Assembly (NCBI GenBank): GCA_934463175.1 | Contig: CAKSIW010000003.1 | Span: forward strand, 1 to 64,000 | DNA: 64,000 nucleotides | Reading direction: 5' to 3' | Origin: an uncultured Clostridia bacterium | GTDB taxonomy: Bacteria > Bacillota > Clostridia > Monoglobales > Monoglobaceae | Shown here: positions 1 to 9,687 of the stretch, piece after piece | How the letters are laid out: the number at the start of each line of letters is the position of its first letter | Numbering within the stretch: position 1 is the stretch's first letter | The notes under the pieces: generated by a model | What the model saw: only the letters and a program-made list of their open reading frames with translations | The model's database searches: none | What the model was told of the DNA's origin: nothing | Position numbers and translations under genes: made by a program

Positions 1-2826
1 GTCATTCAGTGTAAACTCAACGAAAACCACATCAGGCTTCTTTGCAAGAACCTCCTCGTTCAGTCTCAGTGCGCCATAGTTGCTTCCTGTGCCGCCCGCG
101 CCTGCATTTATTTCAGACACTTCTCCCGTGCGAGCCTTGTTCCATGCCTCAACAAGCGGAGTTGAATATCCCTTCCCCTGCGTTATCGAACCACCGATGA
201 ATGCAACCTTGAGCGACTTTGCGTCGTCATTCAACACGTCAAGACCATATGATTTATGTTCAGCTGTTGTCCCACCTGTCAAGGGCTTAAGGTTATTCCA
301 AACAAAAACAGACACTTTCCAGTCGCTTGTCACACTGCCATCTGCAGGTATGCTCAGCTGTGTTTCTGTATACAACTCTGTTCCCTTTGATGCGTTGCTC
401 GCCTTCTGCGTTTGTGCAGTACGCAGCAATCCGTTTTCGTCATATACCGCTGTGATTATATCTGCATTTACGCTTGTAAAAGTGTTGTTCACAACAGACG
501 CTTTTACGGTCATTCTACCGTCAGTAATCTCAGAAATGCTTTCAACCTTGCTGCCTTCCGAGTTGTAAATTGCAATATCTTTAGCCGTCACAGGCTTGCT
601 GACCTCAAGGCTTGTGCCGTAATTGCACAGCAGACCTGCTTTCACATAAAGTCTGTATGTCTCACCGCCTGTCAGTTTGTTTGCAAAAGTTACCTTTGCC
701 GCAGCTCCCGAGTTGACCGACTCCAAGCTGTAGTCCACGGTTTCTGTGCCACAAAGAACCTTTATGTTGTCCTTTGTTATCTCTGACGGGTTCGCAGGGG
801 TCGTGAATTCTATATTGAAAACTATATCTGTACCCTCAGCCACAGCAGTCACGCTCTTTACCTCTGTGAGATTCGGAAGCAGATTATTGTATTTTTCAAA
901 GCCCGTAAACTTTGAATAATCTATGCCGTATTCCTCCGCGCGTGCAACCGAATCCTGAAGTCTACCAAGATATGTGTCATCTGTTTTCCAAGGTTCACTG
1001 TCTATCTGTGCAAACAGTCCTTCAAGCTTTGTTTTCATGCTTGCTTCAAATGCTGTGCCGTCAGACGTGACAGCTGCCGATGTCACAGATGTCCCCGAAA
1101 TCTCGGTGCCGTCTATGACCGCCGTCGGCGTTGCAACCACTCTGATTTGTGCGGCAGGGCTTGCTCCCAAGCAGTACTGCTCAGAATTTTCGCCTTCAAT
1201 ATTCGTCCAAGCTGCACCGTCAGCCGATGACTGCCACTGGTATTTCACGCTTGTTGACTCAGCATCAGCAACGTTTAGCGTTACATTTCCGCACTCGGCT
1301 TTGAGCGCAGTATTTGCCTTCACATATCCGTCAATTGTTACGCTGTCAATTTTCAAATCCACCATTTTGAGCTCTATATTGTCTATTACAAACTTTTCAT
1401 ATTTGGTGGCTTCGCTTCCAAAATCCGCCTGAATCAGCATTGCAGCATACTCATTGTCACCGGAATTGAACACATGACTGTATTTTTTCCAGCTAAGATT
1501 TGCCGCATTATACGTTGATGCACTGCCAATCTTGTTGTTTCCGCCCAGCGGAAGAACGGCATCACTTACATCAGAAGCCTTGTTTGCAAACATCTGCATA
1601 TATCCGCCGTTCGGAATCTTTGCATATGCCGAAAGAATGTATGTTTTATTCTTCTCAACCGTAACACATTGATAAATCTTTGTTAAACTGCCTGCCGACT
1701 TTTTGAGCGCCGCCGTACCCTCATATGCATCGCTGCCTATCGACCACTCACCGTTTGTTACGTTCCAGTCATACAGATCGCTCACGCCATTCTCAAAACT
1801 TCCGCTCAATGCGTTGTCAATTCTTCTTATAGAAATATTCCCTACATAAAAATTATTCACTGTTGATTGGATTGAAACTGCAATAAAATCATTATCTCCC
1901 GAATTAAATTTCACGCCTTTCCTTTTCCAATTTTCTACCTTCGTGTTTATCAAAAGATTATTAAGTCTGTTTGTTAATGTAAACTTTTTCTCATCAAGCT
2001 TACTTTGGGAAAATACACCTAACTGACAATAATCCGTATCAGTAGCCGGACTAAACTTTACATATGCCGACACAAGATAGTCCGTGTTTCTCTCAACCGG
2101 AATAACCTGATAGAGTCTATGTGTTCCGCTTTTTACCATTTTTGCAACCTTCGCACCGGCATTCCTGTCATCCTCCACAGCACTGAAGCTGTCCGCCTCA
2201 TACATATTCCAGTCACTCATTCCGTCCTCAAAGTCACCGTTTACCACATTGCTGATTTCAACCAAATTGGCCCGATCAAACACAAAATCTTTATCTTCCG
2301 CATTTGCTGTCCCTGTAAAATCCGCCTGTATAACCAAAGCTATATATTCATTGTCGCCCGAATCAAATACAAGCCCGTACCTCTTCCATTCGGTGCTTTT
2401 TTCACTTATGGTTGTTACCGCTTTTGCCGTTCCCGTATAAATAAGATTTTCGCCTCCGAGCGGAAGAGTATTGTTCATTCCGTTTGCACGGCTTGCAAGA
2501 ATTTGAACATAACTGCCCGGAACTTTTGCGTAAACTGAGAAAAGGTACTTTGTGTTTTTCTTTACTTTTACCACCTGACACAGCTTTGACAAACCTGAAG
2601 TGTTCTTCCGGATTGCCCCTGTTCCGTAATAAACAGCATCTGACTCCGCAACAAACGCACCCTCACCGCCGACGTTTATATTCCAGCCGTCAATACCGTT
2701 TTCAAAGTCCCCGTTCACAAGCGTTCCCACAGTTTCTGCATTGTCTGCTGCGTTTGCCGTCACAAATGCAGGCTGTGTCGGAATCAACATTGCAAACGCC
2801 AGTAAAATGTTTAACCATCTTTTCAT
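1..2826 (-). CDS. Secreted modular SGNH/GDSL esterase with CBM-like modules (3' end off the window)
   Basis: All 942 visible codons are open and the C-terminus lies beyond base 1. The start is ATG at 2826, eight bases after AAAGGAGG. Residues 1-27 are a signal peptide (MKRWLNILLAFAMLIPTQPA). Three carbohydrate-binding-like beta-sandwich modules follow, each beginning with a G-x-F-E-x-G type motif (NGDFENG, NGDFEDG, SGSFENG) and containing W-K-x-x-x-x-x-F-x-S-G-D-x-(E/D), as in CBM4/9-type modules. An Ig-like segment (YQWQSSADG) and a module ending VFVWNNLKPL come next. The last 37 visible residues begin an SGNH hydrolase: GGSITQG carries the nucleophile Ser, and GAGGTGSNYG and EFTLND match later blocks. 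Such domains deacetylate xylan or pectin in related bacteria. The substrate here is unknown. It is the last visible gene of the leftward operon. Confidence 0.85.
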   Translation of the reverse strand, partial: MKRWLNILLAFAMLIPTQPAFVTANAADNAETVGTLVNGDFENGIDGWNINVGGEGAFVAESDAVYYGTGAIRKNTSGLSKLCQVVKVKKNTKYLFSVYAKVPGSYVQILASRANGMNNTLPLGGENLIYTGTAKAVTTISEKSTEWKRYGLVFDSGDNEYIALVIQADFTGTANAEDKDFVFDRANLVEISNVVNGDFEDGMSDWNMYEADSFSAVEDDRNAGAKVAKMVKSGTHRLYQVIPVERNTDYLVSAYVKFSPATDTDYCQLGVFSQSKLDEKKFTLTNRLNNLLINTKVENWKRKGVKFNSGDNDFIAVSIQSTVNNFYVGNISIRRIDNALSGSFENGVSDLYDWNVTNGEWSIGSDAYEGTAALKKSAGSLTKIYQCVTVEKNKTYILSAYAKIPNGGYMQMFANKASDVSDAVLPLGGNNKIGSASTYNAANLSWKKYSHVFNSGDNEYAAMLIQADFGSEATKYEKFVIDNIELKMVDLKIDSVTIDGYVKANTALKAECGNVTLNVADAESTSVKYQWQSSADGAAWTNIEGENSEQYCLGASPAAQIRVVATPTAVIDGTEISGTSVTSAAVTSDGTAFEASMKTKLEGLFAQIDSEPWKTDDTYLGRLQDSVARAEEYGIDYSKFTGFEKYNNLLPNLTEVKSVTAVAEGTDIVFNIEFTTPANPSEITKDNIKVLCGTETVDYSLESVNSGAAAKVTFANKLTGGETYRLYVKAGLLCNYGTSLEVSKPVTAKDIAIYNSEGSKVESISEITDGRMTVKASVVNNTFTSVNADIITAVYDENGLLRTAQTQKASNASKGTELYTETQLSIPADGSVTSDWKVSVFVWNNLKPLTGGTTAEHKSYGLDVLNDDAKSLKVAFIGGSITQGKGYSTPLVEAWNKARTGEVSEINAGAGGTGSNYGALRLNEEVLAKKPDVVFVEFTLND

Positions 2827-2846
2827 TAAGAATTCCTCCTTTGACA

Positions 2847-2862
2847 TGTACGTATGCGTACA
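2847..2862. promoter_or_regulatory. Possible operator palindrome upstream of the esterase gene
   Basis: TGTACG-TATG-CGTACA is a perfect 6-bp inverted repeat just upstream of the ribosome site of the GDSL gene, in the only sizeable gap (78 bp) of this operon. A weak promoter-like pair (TTGGTA, 17 bp, TATATA on the minus strand) precedes it. An operator or internal promoter role is inference. Confidence 0.3.
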
Positions 2863-2904
2863 CATCCTCATAATTTATATAAATATTATTTTTTTACTTA
2901 CCAA

Positions 2905-5900
2905 TCACTTTTCCGAAAGAGTTCTGATTGCATTTTCAACCGCTCCCCAAAGCTCAATGTTGTTCACTGCGATTATACCCGTTCCGCCCGAAAGCACGCT
3001 CATCCCGTTATACTCGCTGTTTGAAACTGAGAACGCCTCTGCCGCAAGGTAAAGCGGAATGTAGTATTGCGTATCTTTTTGTACGCATACCGCCGTTTCG
3101 TCTCGCACGACGCCGTTCACCGTGTACTGTCGGCTGCCAACCTTTGCAGTTATTGTAACTCCGCCGTCCTTCAGTTCAAGTTCTTCGCCGCGGACGGCAT
3201 GGTCTGTGCCGAAAAGCAATGCAGCTGCATCCTGAGAAATATAGAGCTTTCCATCTATGCTTATAACTCCTGTTTTTCCCATATGTCTGAGCGTTCCTTT
3301 GTCATAGTACACATCGCAGCCTGCCGCTACCACAGTCGATGTGCCGGCAATCTTTTCAATCTCCGCACAAAGCTGTTTTACACCGTCCTCCGAAAGCTGT
3401 TCAATAAACGAATCCGCCTCATTGTTCAGCTTCTTTATTCTGTCAAAATCCGAATACGGAGCAATTTCCAGATTGTGCTGTGCCAGGTTTGAAAGATAGA
3501 GTTTGAAGCAGCCGTCCGCCCTTATCTGATCCTCTGCGCTGTCGATTTCCTCCACCACTGTTTTTCCGTCAACAATCAGAACTATCATCTGTCCGTAGAC
3601 GCAGTCTATCACGCCCACGGAAACATCATGCCATTTTCCGCTATCCAGCATGGTGTTTTCAAAAGTTTTCAGCACTCCCCTTCTGCCCTTTGTGTATGCC
3701 TGAAGCTCGATTATGTCCTTCTTTATTATAAATGCATAGTTTTGATCAGACCAAATCTCCTTGCCTATGTCCTGACCGCGAAGAGCAATTCCAAACCAGT
3801 CGCCTTCTCCAAAAGTATAACGCACTCCGAAGCTCATCAGCGTTTTCTTTGATGCCAGTGCATTTTTATTTGTTGCAATGTACGGTGCCTTTGAATCTCT
3901 TACTCCGAGGGTTATCGAGTTATTGCCGAACTCTGCGCCGCTTCCGTCACGGATATACCAGCTGTCCTTGTCAATAACGTTTGATATATTATAAAATCCT
4001 GCTCTTATTACCGACTTGTCAATTACAGAAAGCGCTTTGTCGACAATATTCTGTATCTTTATATTAGTTCTTATTCTGCTCCTTGCAGCAAGAACCTTTT
4101 CAATCCACGCAAGCTTTTCATCGATTTGTTTTGATGTTCCGACAGGAAACTCGCCGACATCGTTACCCTCTTTCAAATTCTCGCTTGTGTATTGAAGGGT
4201 TTCGATTGCATCATCTATCAGACTGAAATCGAGAGCCTCAGAATTTGTCTGCTGCGCCTTTCGCGTTTTGAACATAAACGCACTGCCGCTTGACTCCCAC
4301 TCGCCGGCAAGCTGCCGCATTGTGTTCACGGCATAGACCTTCCAATAATATATGCCCGTTTCGGTTTCCGGAAGGGTATATGTAAAGCAGTTGCCCTCAA
4401 CCGTCATGTCCTCAAGGACATTTTCAAACGACGCGTCCGCCGCAATCACAAAGCGGTATTTATCTGCGCCCTGCGCCCGCTCCCAGATAAACTCGGTTTC
4501 ATCCTCATCAACATCACACGCTCCGTTTTCGGGGTAGAGCTTCCTGAACGGCTGTTTCTCTATTCGCCCCTTATCTATACCATCCGTCTCTATGCCGATT
4601 TGATTGATATCAAAGCTTTCCTCACTAGGCAAACCGCTATGTGTACTCAACAGTGTGCTATCCTTTTTTATTCGATAGTCTTGAGCGTCAACGTTTACAA
4701 ATCCGTCAAACTCCGCAAGCGTCACGTTGTTTTCGTTCTCCACTCTGTCAAGCAGCGCTGTTCCTAACGAATTCTTACTGTTTATCGAAACGTTGTCTCG
4801 TATCACCATATTGATGAGCTGTGTGTTATCCTTCTGCGTTGCCTCCGTATACCAGTCGGGAAAGGCTTTAATAAACCCAGGCAACACCTTTTTCACAAAC
4901 TCGTCGTTGCTGCCCAGCAGCTTGTCATATCTTTCTCCGAGAGCCTTGTTACCGTTTTTCCACGTTTCGAGATGTATCCCGTTTCCGCTGTCTATCACAA
5001 TATTGTCATTGACTTTGTTTCCGCTTCCGTGTACGCTTATCGCCTTGTCTCCTCCTCTGATTATATTGTGATGTGCTGTCTGACCGGCAAGCGCATCGTC
5101 CCAATATATCCCTCTGTTGTGTATATACGGCTTGAGCTCCTCACTTACGGGGTCGAAGTCGTGTATGTAGTTGTAGGCTATCTCATTGCCCCTAAATACG
5201 GATGACCTTCCTCCATACACGTCTCCTGCATCAACACAGTCACGTACTGCGTTACCGAATTCATTATAGCGTATTTTATGATTTATCCCATAATAGATAA
5301 GCGAGCCCTGCGATGTGTTGTGCGACACATTGTGCTCAACAACCGCACCATTGCCGCCGGTTATCTCCAAAAACTGCCTTTTTATCAGGTTTTTTGACGC
5401 ACATTGATTGACATAGTTGTTCCTGACAACAGGTCCGCCCGACTCCATGGTGTCAGCTCTTCCTCCTGACATAACAAGCGCCGTTGCACCGATGTTGAAA
5501 AACACGTTGCCCTCTGCGCGCCAGTTGTCACCCGCTCCGTATGTGCTTTCTCTCTCGTCCGCAAAAGGTGAGCTTTGCGTTGGCTTCATATATACCGCAC
5601 TGCCTCCGATATCACGGAAGGTGCAGTTCACGATTTCTATATTGTCCGCATCATTTGTTGCATATATTGCATTTGAGCATGTCTGGGAAAAGGTTATTCC
5701 TTCAAATCGTATATAATCTGCGCCATCAAGCTTTATCATATTATCGCGCAGCGTTGCGATTTCCAGCTTGGCATTTTTAAGCCCATACGGCGGATAATAG
5801 TAGAGAACCAGGCTGTCCTTGTCTACATACCATTCACCCGGAGTGTCAATTTCCTCAAGAAGGTTGAACACCTTCCACCTTCTCGACTGCTTTGATACAA

Positions 5901-6738
5901 CCCCGAACGCCGCTCCGTACTTCAACTCTATCACTTTGTTCTCCGTGTCTATATTTCCCATAAGAACCCGATTGTAGCTGTAGTCATACGAGAAAAAACC
6001 GCCGAGATATGCGTCCTTCGCCCCCGTCCACCTTGACGGATTTTCGTCAAAGTACCGAAATGATCCCCCCGCTGCGTTTATCGAGTTGTAGCCGTTTCCG
6101 CCTGCGGTCACAGGTTCAAACTTTGCAAAGTTTGCAAATCCGTTCGGCCATTCCGACTTCGTCTGCTCCGAATTGTCAAGGAAAATGCTCACATCCTCTC
6201 CCTGGATTTCTTTGTCCGTTTCAGATATCTGGTCGCGCATTACGTCCGGCTTGAACGCATATAGCTTTTCTATTCCTTGCTCCTTAAGGTCTATATATCC
6301 GACCTTGTCGCGCGAATTTTCCGGAAGGCGTTTCAATATTCCCTTGTCATCAACCTTTTTAAGCTTTGTCACATCCAAAAGCCTCGAGCCTTTGAACACA
6401 ACCTTCTCGCCCTCCGCCGCCTTGTATGTTATAGGGGCTTCTGCCGTTCCCGAATCTGCTTCTGTAAACTTCACTGTGCTGTCAAAACGGTATTCCCCCT
6501 CGTGAAAGGTTACATTTATCGGCCGCGTCCCGCCTGCCTGCTCTGCCGCCTTTTTTCTTGCCGCTTCAAGGCTTGGCACAGGATCGTTCGCTGTACCCGA
6601 CGCATTCACTGCGCCGTCCGGCGACACATGGATTTCCACGGCAGCCGTTGTTTCCGGCTCTGCCGATACGGCGGGGCACGCCGTCAGACACACCGCAATC
6701 GCAATTACTAATGCAAGCTTACTCTTTATACCTCCCAT
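2905..6738 (-). CDS. Secreted beta-helix polysaccharide enzyme (GH141-like), copy A with stalk domain
   Basis: A 1277-residue secreted protein starting at ATG 6738 after GGAGGTGATGAA. The signal peptide spans residues 1-26. A short N-terminal domain (HVSPDGAVNASGTANDPV) and a right-handed parallel beta-helix (about residues 330-650, repeated N-x-I/V-x-x-N/G-C/S turns) follow. The segment GEWYVDKDSLVLYYYPP is typical of GH141-like beta-helix proteins, so GH141 is my best guess but not certain. A fibronectin-III-like module spans about 735-822. After residue 824 the tail is unique: a helical linker (830-905), a LamG-like sandwich (905-1100) and a copper-amine-oxidase-N-type stalk domain (1165-1277) often involved in wall attachment. 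The first 824 residues match those of the gene at 13524-16340. It lies 21 bp after the SLH gene upstream. Confidence 0.85.
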   Translation of the reverse strand: MGGIKSKLALVIAIAVCLTACPAVSAEPETTAAVEIHVSPDGAVNASGTANDPVPSLEAARKKAAEQAGGTRPINVTFHEGEYRFDSTVKFTEADSGTAEAPITYKAAEGEKVVFKGSRLLDVTKLKKVDDKGILKRLPENSRDKVGYIDLKEQGIEKLYAFKPDVMRDQISETDKEIQGEDVSIFLDNSEQTKSEWPNGFANFAKFEPVTAGGNGYNSINAAGGSFRYFDENPSRWTGAKDAYLGGFFSYDYSYNRVLMGNIDTENKVIELKYGAAFGVVSKQSRRWKVFNLLEEIDTPGEWYVDKDSLVLYYYPPYGLKNAKLEIATLRDNMIKLDGADYIRFEGITFSQTCSNAIYATNDADNIEIVNCTFRDIGGSAVYMKPTQSSPFADERESTYGAGDNWRAEGNVFFNIGATALVMSGGRADTMESGGPVVRNNYVNQCASKNLIKRQFLEITGGNGAVVEHNVSHNTSQGSLIYYGINHKIRYNEFGNAVRDCVDAGDVYGGRSSVFRGNEIAYNYIHDFDPVSEELKPYIHNRGIYWDDALAGQTAHHNIIRGGDKAISVHGSGNKVNDNIVIDSGNGIHLETWKNGNKALGERYDKLLGSNDEFVKKVLPGFIKAFPDWYTEATQKDNTQLINMVIRDNVSINSKNSLGTALLDRVENENNVTLAEFDGFVNVDAQDYRIKKDSTLLSTHSGLPSEESFDINQIGIETDGIDKGRIEKQPFRKLYPENGACDVDEDETEFIWERAQGADKYRFVIAADASFENVLEDMTVEGNCFTYTLPETETGIYYWKVYAVNTMRQLAGEWESSGSAFMFKTRKAQQTNSEALDFSLIDDAIETLQYTSENLKEGNDVGEFPVGTSKQIDEKLAWIEKVLAARSRIRTNIKIQNIVDKALSVIDKSVIRAGFYNISNVIDKDSWYIRDGSGAEFGNNSITLGVRDSKAPYIATNKNALASKKTLMSFGVRYTFGEGDWFGIALRGQDIGKEIWSDQNYAFIIKKDIIELQAYTKGRRGVLKTFENTMLDSGKWHDVSVGVIDCVYGQMIVLIVDGKTVVEEIDSAEDQIRADGCFKLYLSNLAQHNLEIAPYSDFDRIKKLNNEADSFIEQLSEDGVKQLCAEIEKIAGTSTVVAAGCDVYYDKGTLRHMGKTGVISIDGKLYISQDAAALLFGTDHAVRGEELELKDGGVTITAKVGSRQYTVNGVVRDETAVCVQKDTQYYIPLYLAAEAFSVSNSEYNGMSVLSGGTGIIAVNNIELWGAVENAIRTLSEK

Positions 6739-6749
6739 TTCATCACCTC
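4265..6749. repeat. 2,485-bp direct repeat, copy A
   Basis: This segment recurs at 13867-16351 with a constant offset of 9,602 bases. I saw no mismatch, and translations in several frames are the same in both copies. It covers half of the ribosome site (GAGGTGATGAA), the start codon and codons 1-824, and stops in the codon after the F-M-F-K-T end of the fibronectin-like module. Identity breaks sharply at both ends. Confidence 0.95.
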
Positions 6750-6759
6750 CAAAGCAGGT

Positions 6760-9687
6760 TTAATCGGCGCTGTTGATAATTACTATATACGGGAATGTAC
6801 CTGACACATTAAATGCCAGTATTCTTGAACAGCTGCTGCCTGCATCCTCATAGCTTCTTATGTCTCCTTGCTTGAACGATCCGCATGACTTGAGTTCTCC
6901 ATCCTTTGTATACTTGACAGCTGCGGTGTACGAATTGTTCATCTTGAACGCATCAATTATGTATTTGCCGCCCATGCCATCAGGGTCAAAGTCGCCTGTA
7001 CTCAAATCCTGTGTTGTCATCTGCACAACTCCGTTTTCACATCTGTACACCCAACCGTACGAAACTCTCAGATTAACATTCCAATGCGGATAGCCCGAGA
7101 ACACACCGATAACCCCTGTGAGACTGCTTATCTGATACGGGTTGCTTCTTTTATCCGATGTGCTGAAAAACCCTGTCGTCCCCATGAGATGCCCGAGCGC
7201 ACCATGCGAAAACTCGGGGTTATGAGCATCGGGTCTGAAAACCAGCTCCGCCATAGTAACAAATCCCTGCTTGTTCACTGTGCATCGGATTATATCGCCG
7301 CGTTTAACGTTATATCTGTTCACTGTTCCGCTCGTTTCGCTTTTCGGAACATCCGGGATGTTTTCAAAATACGAACACGGCTCTCCTCCTCCGCTGTTTG
7401 AATCCGACGCACTGTAAAGCACCGCCTCCGACACCTTATTTGCATTGTTTATAAGCGTGCCCGACGCATATTTAATAACATCCTCACCCTGAACCATGTT
7501 TCCAATCTGATCGACAATCAGCAGAGTTCTCTCTGTTCCACTCTCCACAGCATCGGTTTCGTTCTTAGGTTTAATTATCACTATATCCGCAAACAAGCTC
7601 TTTTTATCAGATACATATGCCGCAACGGGCCAGTACGCATATTTTCCGATTTCTCCCGTTTCAATTACCGAAAAAAGCTCCTCTTTTGTCTTGTCATTCG
7701 GTATCTTGATTATCACCGTGTCCGCATCAACAAACGCCGCACCCGAGCCAAAGCCCCATACCGAATTATACGGCACGTCACCGGAATCAAATCTGCTCAT
7801 TACTCCGGGGAGGTTGTATTCGCTTTCAAATATCTTATACAGCCCGCACTCCATGCTCAAATCGCTTGTCGGAAGGTCTATGCCGCTGATTTCGCCATCA
7901 CGATTAAGCCTGTATTTCAGAACAGTCGGGCCCGATGACAGGTAATCGGTATAAAGCTTTGAATCGGAAACCGTCTTTGTCTCTCCCGTACTTGTGACCA
8001 CGCTGACCTTTTCTGCGCAAACAAGCTGTTCAAACTTTCCCGTGGACTCGAATATTTTAACCCTGAGCCTTCTGTTCAAAGTTTCCTCCATACCACTCCT
8101 CACAAAGTAACCGTATTTACTGTTCTGCATTTCCACATCTGTTATATACACCGCTTTTCCAAATCCGTTTATGTAAAGCGTGCAGATATTCCCGATTTTC
8201 AGCTCCGGCTTATGCGTCATTTTGTCGCAGGCGTCTGAAATTTCGTATAAAACTGTTCCGTTCGAAACGGTCATATGTTTATTTTTGGCTCCTATTGACG
8301 TGATTTCAAATTTCTCATGCACGGTTCCCGAAAGGTATATTTTCAGAACGTTTTCTGCGCGCAGAATATCGACAACGCTTCCTATCGTGATGCTTTCCAT
8401 GTCCGTTTCATTTCCGTCCGCATCGATCACGATTACATAATCATAATTGTTTATGTCGATGCTGTTATCCTCACTGCCCTTTGAAAGACCGTTGAAAATC
8501 ACACCCTTCTCCGAATCAAATCCGCTCACATAGCACGTCTCATAGTTGTTAACGCATATCATCTCTGCTCGGCTGCCGCGAATCTCAGAGATGGTTATAT
8601 CTCCGAATTCAAACATAAAACTGTCTTTGCCGTAGATTTCCTTTGCCTCGCCATTATAAATCATGTATGTAACATCTCCGAGCCGCCTTTCGCAGCGTTT
8701 TCCGCCCTCATCATAATAAGTCAGCGTATTCCCGGAAAAGTCAATGACGTTTTCGGGCAGAATCTCAAGCTTTCTTTCAGCATACGTCGGGCATATAAAC
8801 CTTGCGTTGAGTATTCCGTCATCCTCCGTGTAAAACAGCTCAACCTCACATCCTATGTATTCCTCCGCATTGCCCGATTTCTCATTTGTTGTGAACACTC
8901 CGTCACCAACGCGAATATTTCCCTTTGAAAGCTCCGTTTTGCCTGTTATTTTTGTGATGCCATTATCTGTAACAACGCCCTTTATCTTTTTCATTTTCAA
9001 CATGCGTGACATAAAGCTCTCCTTGCGGTCATAGTCATACCGCCCGGGATACATATTCACATCAAGCGTGTTGTATATAATCTGTGAAATCTCCGAAAAG
9101 CTTGCATTATCGCTGTATGGTTTTGAAATTCCGTCTGTTATTTTTAGCCTTGCGGCCTCGAAAATATATCCCTTCGGATATCCGCCGGCTCTTTTTGCCT
9201 CAGCCGAATATCCAAGCATATCCACGAAAACCGACATTGCCTCCTGCTTGCTCACCTTCAGATCTGCGCCGAACTTATCGGCGGAAACCCCCTTCATATA
9301 GCCGTGTGAGACAACCAGCATTATCTCATTGAAACAGGTCGTGTTTTTGTCGACATCGAAAAACACACTCTCGCTCATTTCAGCTTCGCCGAGAAGCACA
9401 TCGTTTTTGTCACTCTGCATCGCAGTACTTTTCCAGTTATCAGCGATCTGTTTGTCATCATAAAGTCGGCAAAGCCTCGCAATAACTCCCGCAAGCTCTG
9501 CCCGCGTCAATGTTTTGTCAGAATCATATTCCGCTTTGTTAAATGCACCAACTGTCACCGCAAAGCTTTCTGCCTTGGACAATTCAACCTCAGCGGAGCG
9601 CTTGTTGGGCAAGCTCGGCAGTACCTGAGCATTTGCTTCCGTTATTACTAAACAGAATAATAAAATCAGTAACATTATTTTTTTCAT
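6760..9687 (-). CDS. S-layer-homology surface protein, N-terminal SLH type
   Basis: A 975-residue exported protein. Residues 1-20 are a signal peptide (MKKIMLLILLFCLVITEANA). SLH-like repeats occupy about residues 40-220: TLTRAELAGVIARL, then FNEIMLVVSHGYMKGVSADKFGADLKVS, then ARLKITDGISKPYSDNASFS. The remaining 750 residues are beta-rich with no domain I recognise. They contain repeated short KVYL/KIYL-type strands and YVIVIDADGNETDMESI-like turns, suggesting an extended stalk. SLH repeats normally bind pyruvylated secondary wall polymers, so the protein should sit on the cell surface. Its ATG overlaps the stop of the upstream SLH gene (ATGA), implying translational coupling. It may scaffold or display the enzymes encoded next to it, which is inference. 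Confidence 0.8.
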   Translation of the reverse strand: MKKIMLLILLFCLVITEANAQVLPSLPNKRSAEVELSKAESFAVTVGAFNKAEYDSDKTLTRAELAGVIARLCRLYDDKQIADNWKSTAMQSDKNDVLLGEAEMSESVFFDVDKNTTCFNEIMLVVSHGYMKGVSADKFGADLKVSKQEAMSVFVDMLGYSAEAKRAGGYPKGYIFEAARLKITDGISKPYSDNASFSEISQIIYNTLDVNMYPGRYDYDRKESFMSRMLKMKKIKGVVTDNGITKITGKTELSKGNIRVGDGVFTTNEKSGNAEEYIGCEVELFYTEDDGILNARFICPTYAERKLEILPENVIDFSGNTLTYYDEGGKRCERRLGDVTYMIYNGEAKEIYGKDSFMFEFGDITISEIRGSRAEMICVNNYETCYVSGFDSEKGVIFNGLSKGSEDNSIDINNYDYVIVIDADGNETDMESITIGSVVDILRAENVLKIYLSGTVHEKFEITSIGAKNKHMTVSNGTVLYEISDACDKMTHKPELKIGNICTLYINGFGKAVYITDVEMQNSKYGYFVRSGMEETLNRRLRVKIFESTGKFEQLVCAEKVSVVTSTGETKTVSDSKLYTDYLSSGPTVLKYRLNRDGEISGIDLPTSDLSMECGLYKIFESEYNLPGVMSRFDSGDVPYNSVWGFGSGAAFVDADTVIIKIPNDKTKEELFSVIETGEIGKYAYWPVAAYVSDKKSLFADIVIIKPKNETDAVESGTERTLLIVDQIGNMVQGEDVIKYASGTLINNANKVSEAVLYSASDSNSGGGEPCSYFENIPDVPKSETSGTVNRYNVKRGDIIRCTVNKQGFVTMAELVFRPDAHNPEFSHGALGHLMGTTGFFSTSDKRSNPYQISSLTGVIGVFSGYPHWNVNLRVSYGWVYRCENGVVQMTTQDLSTGDFDPDGMGGKYIIDAFKMNNSYTAAVKYTKDGELKSCGSFKQGDIRSYEDAGSSCSRILAFNVSGTFPYIVIINSAD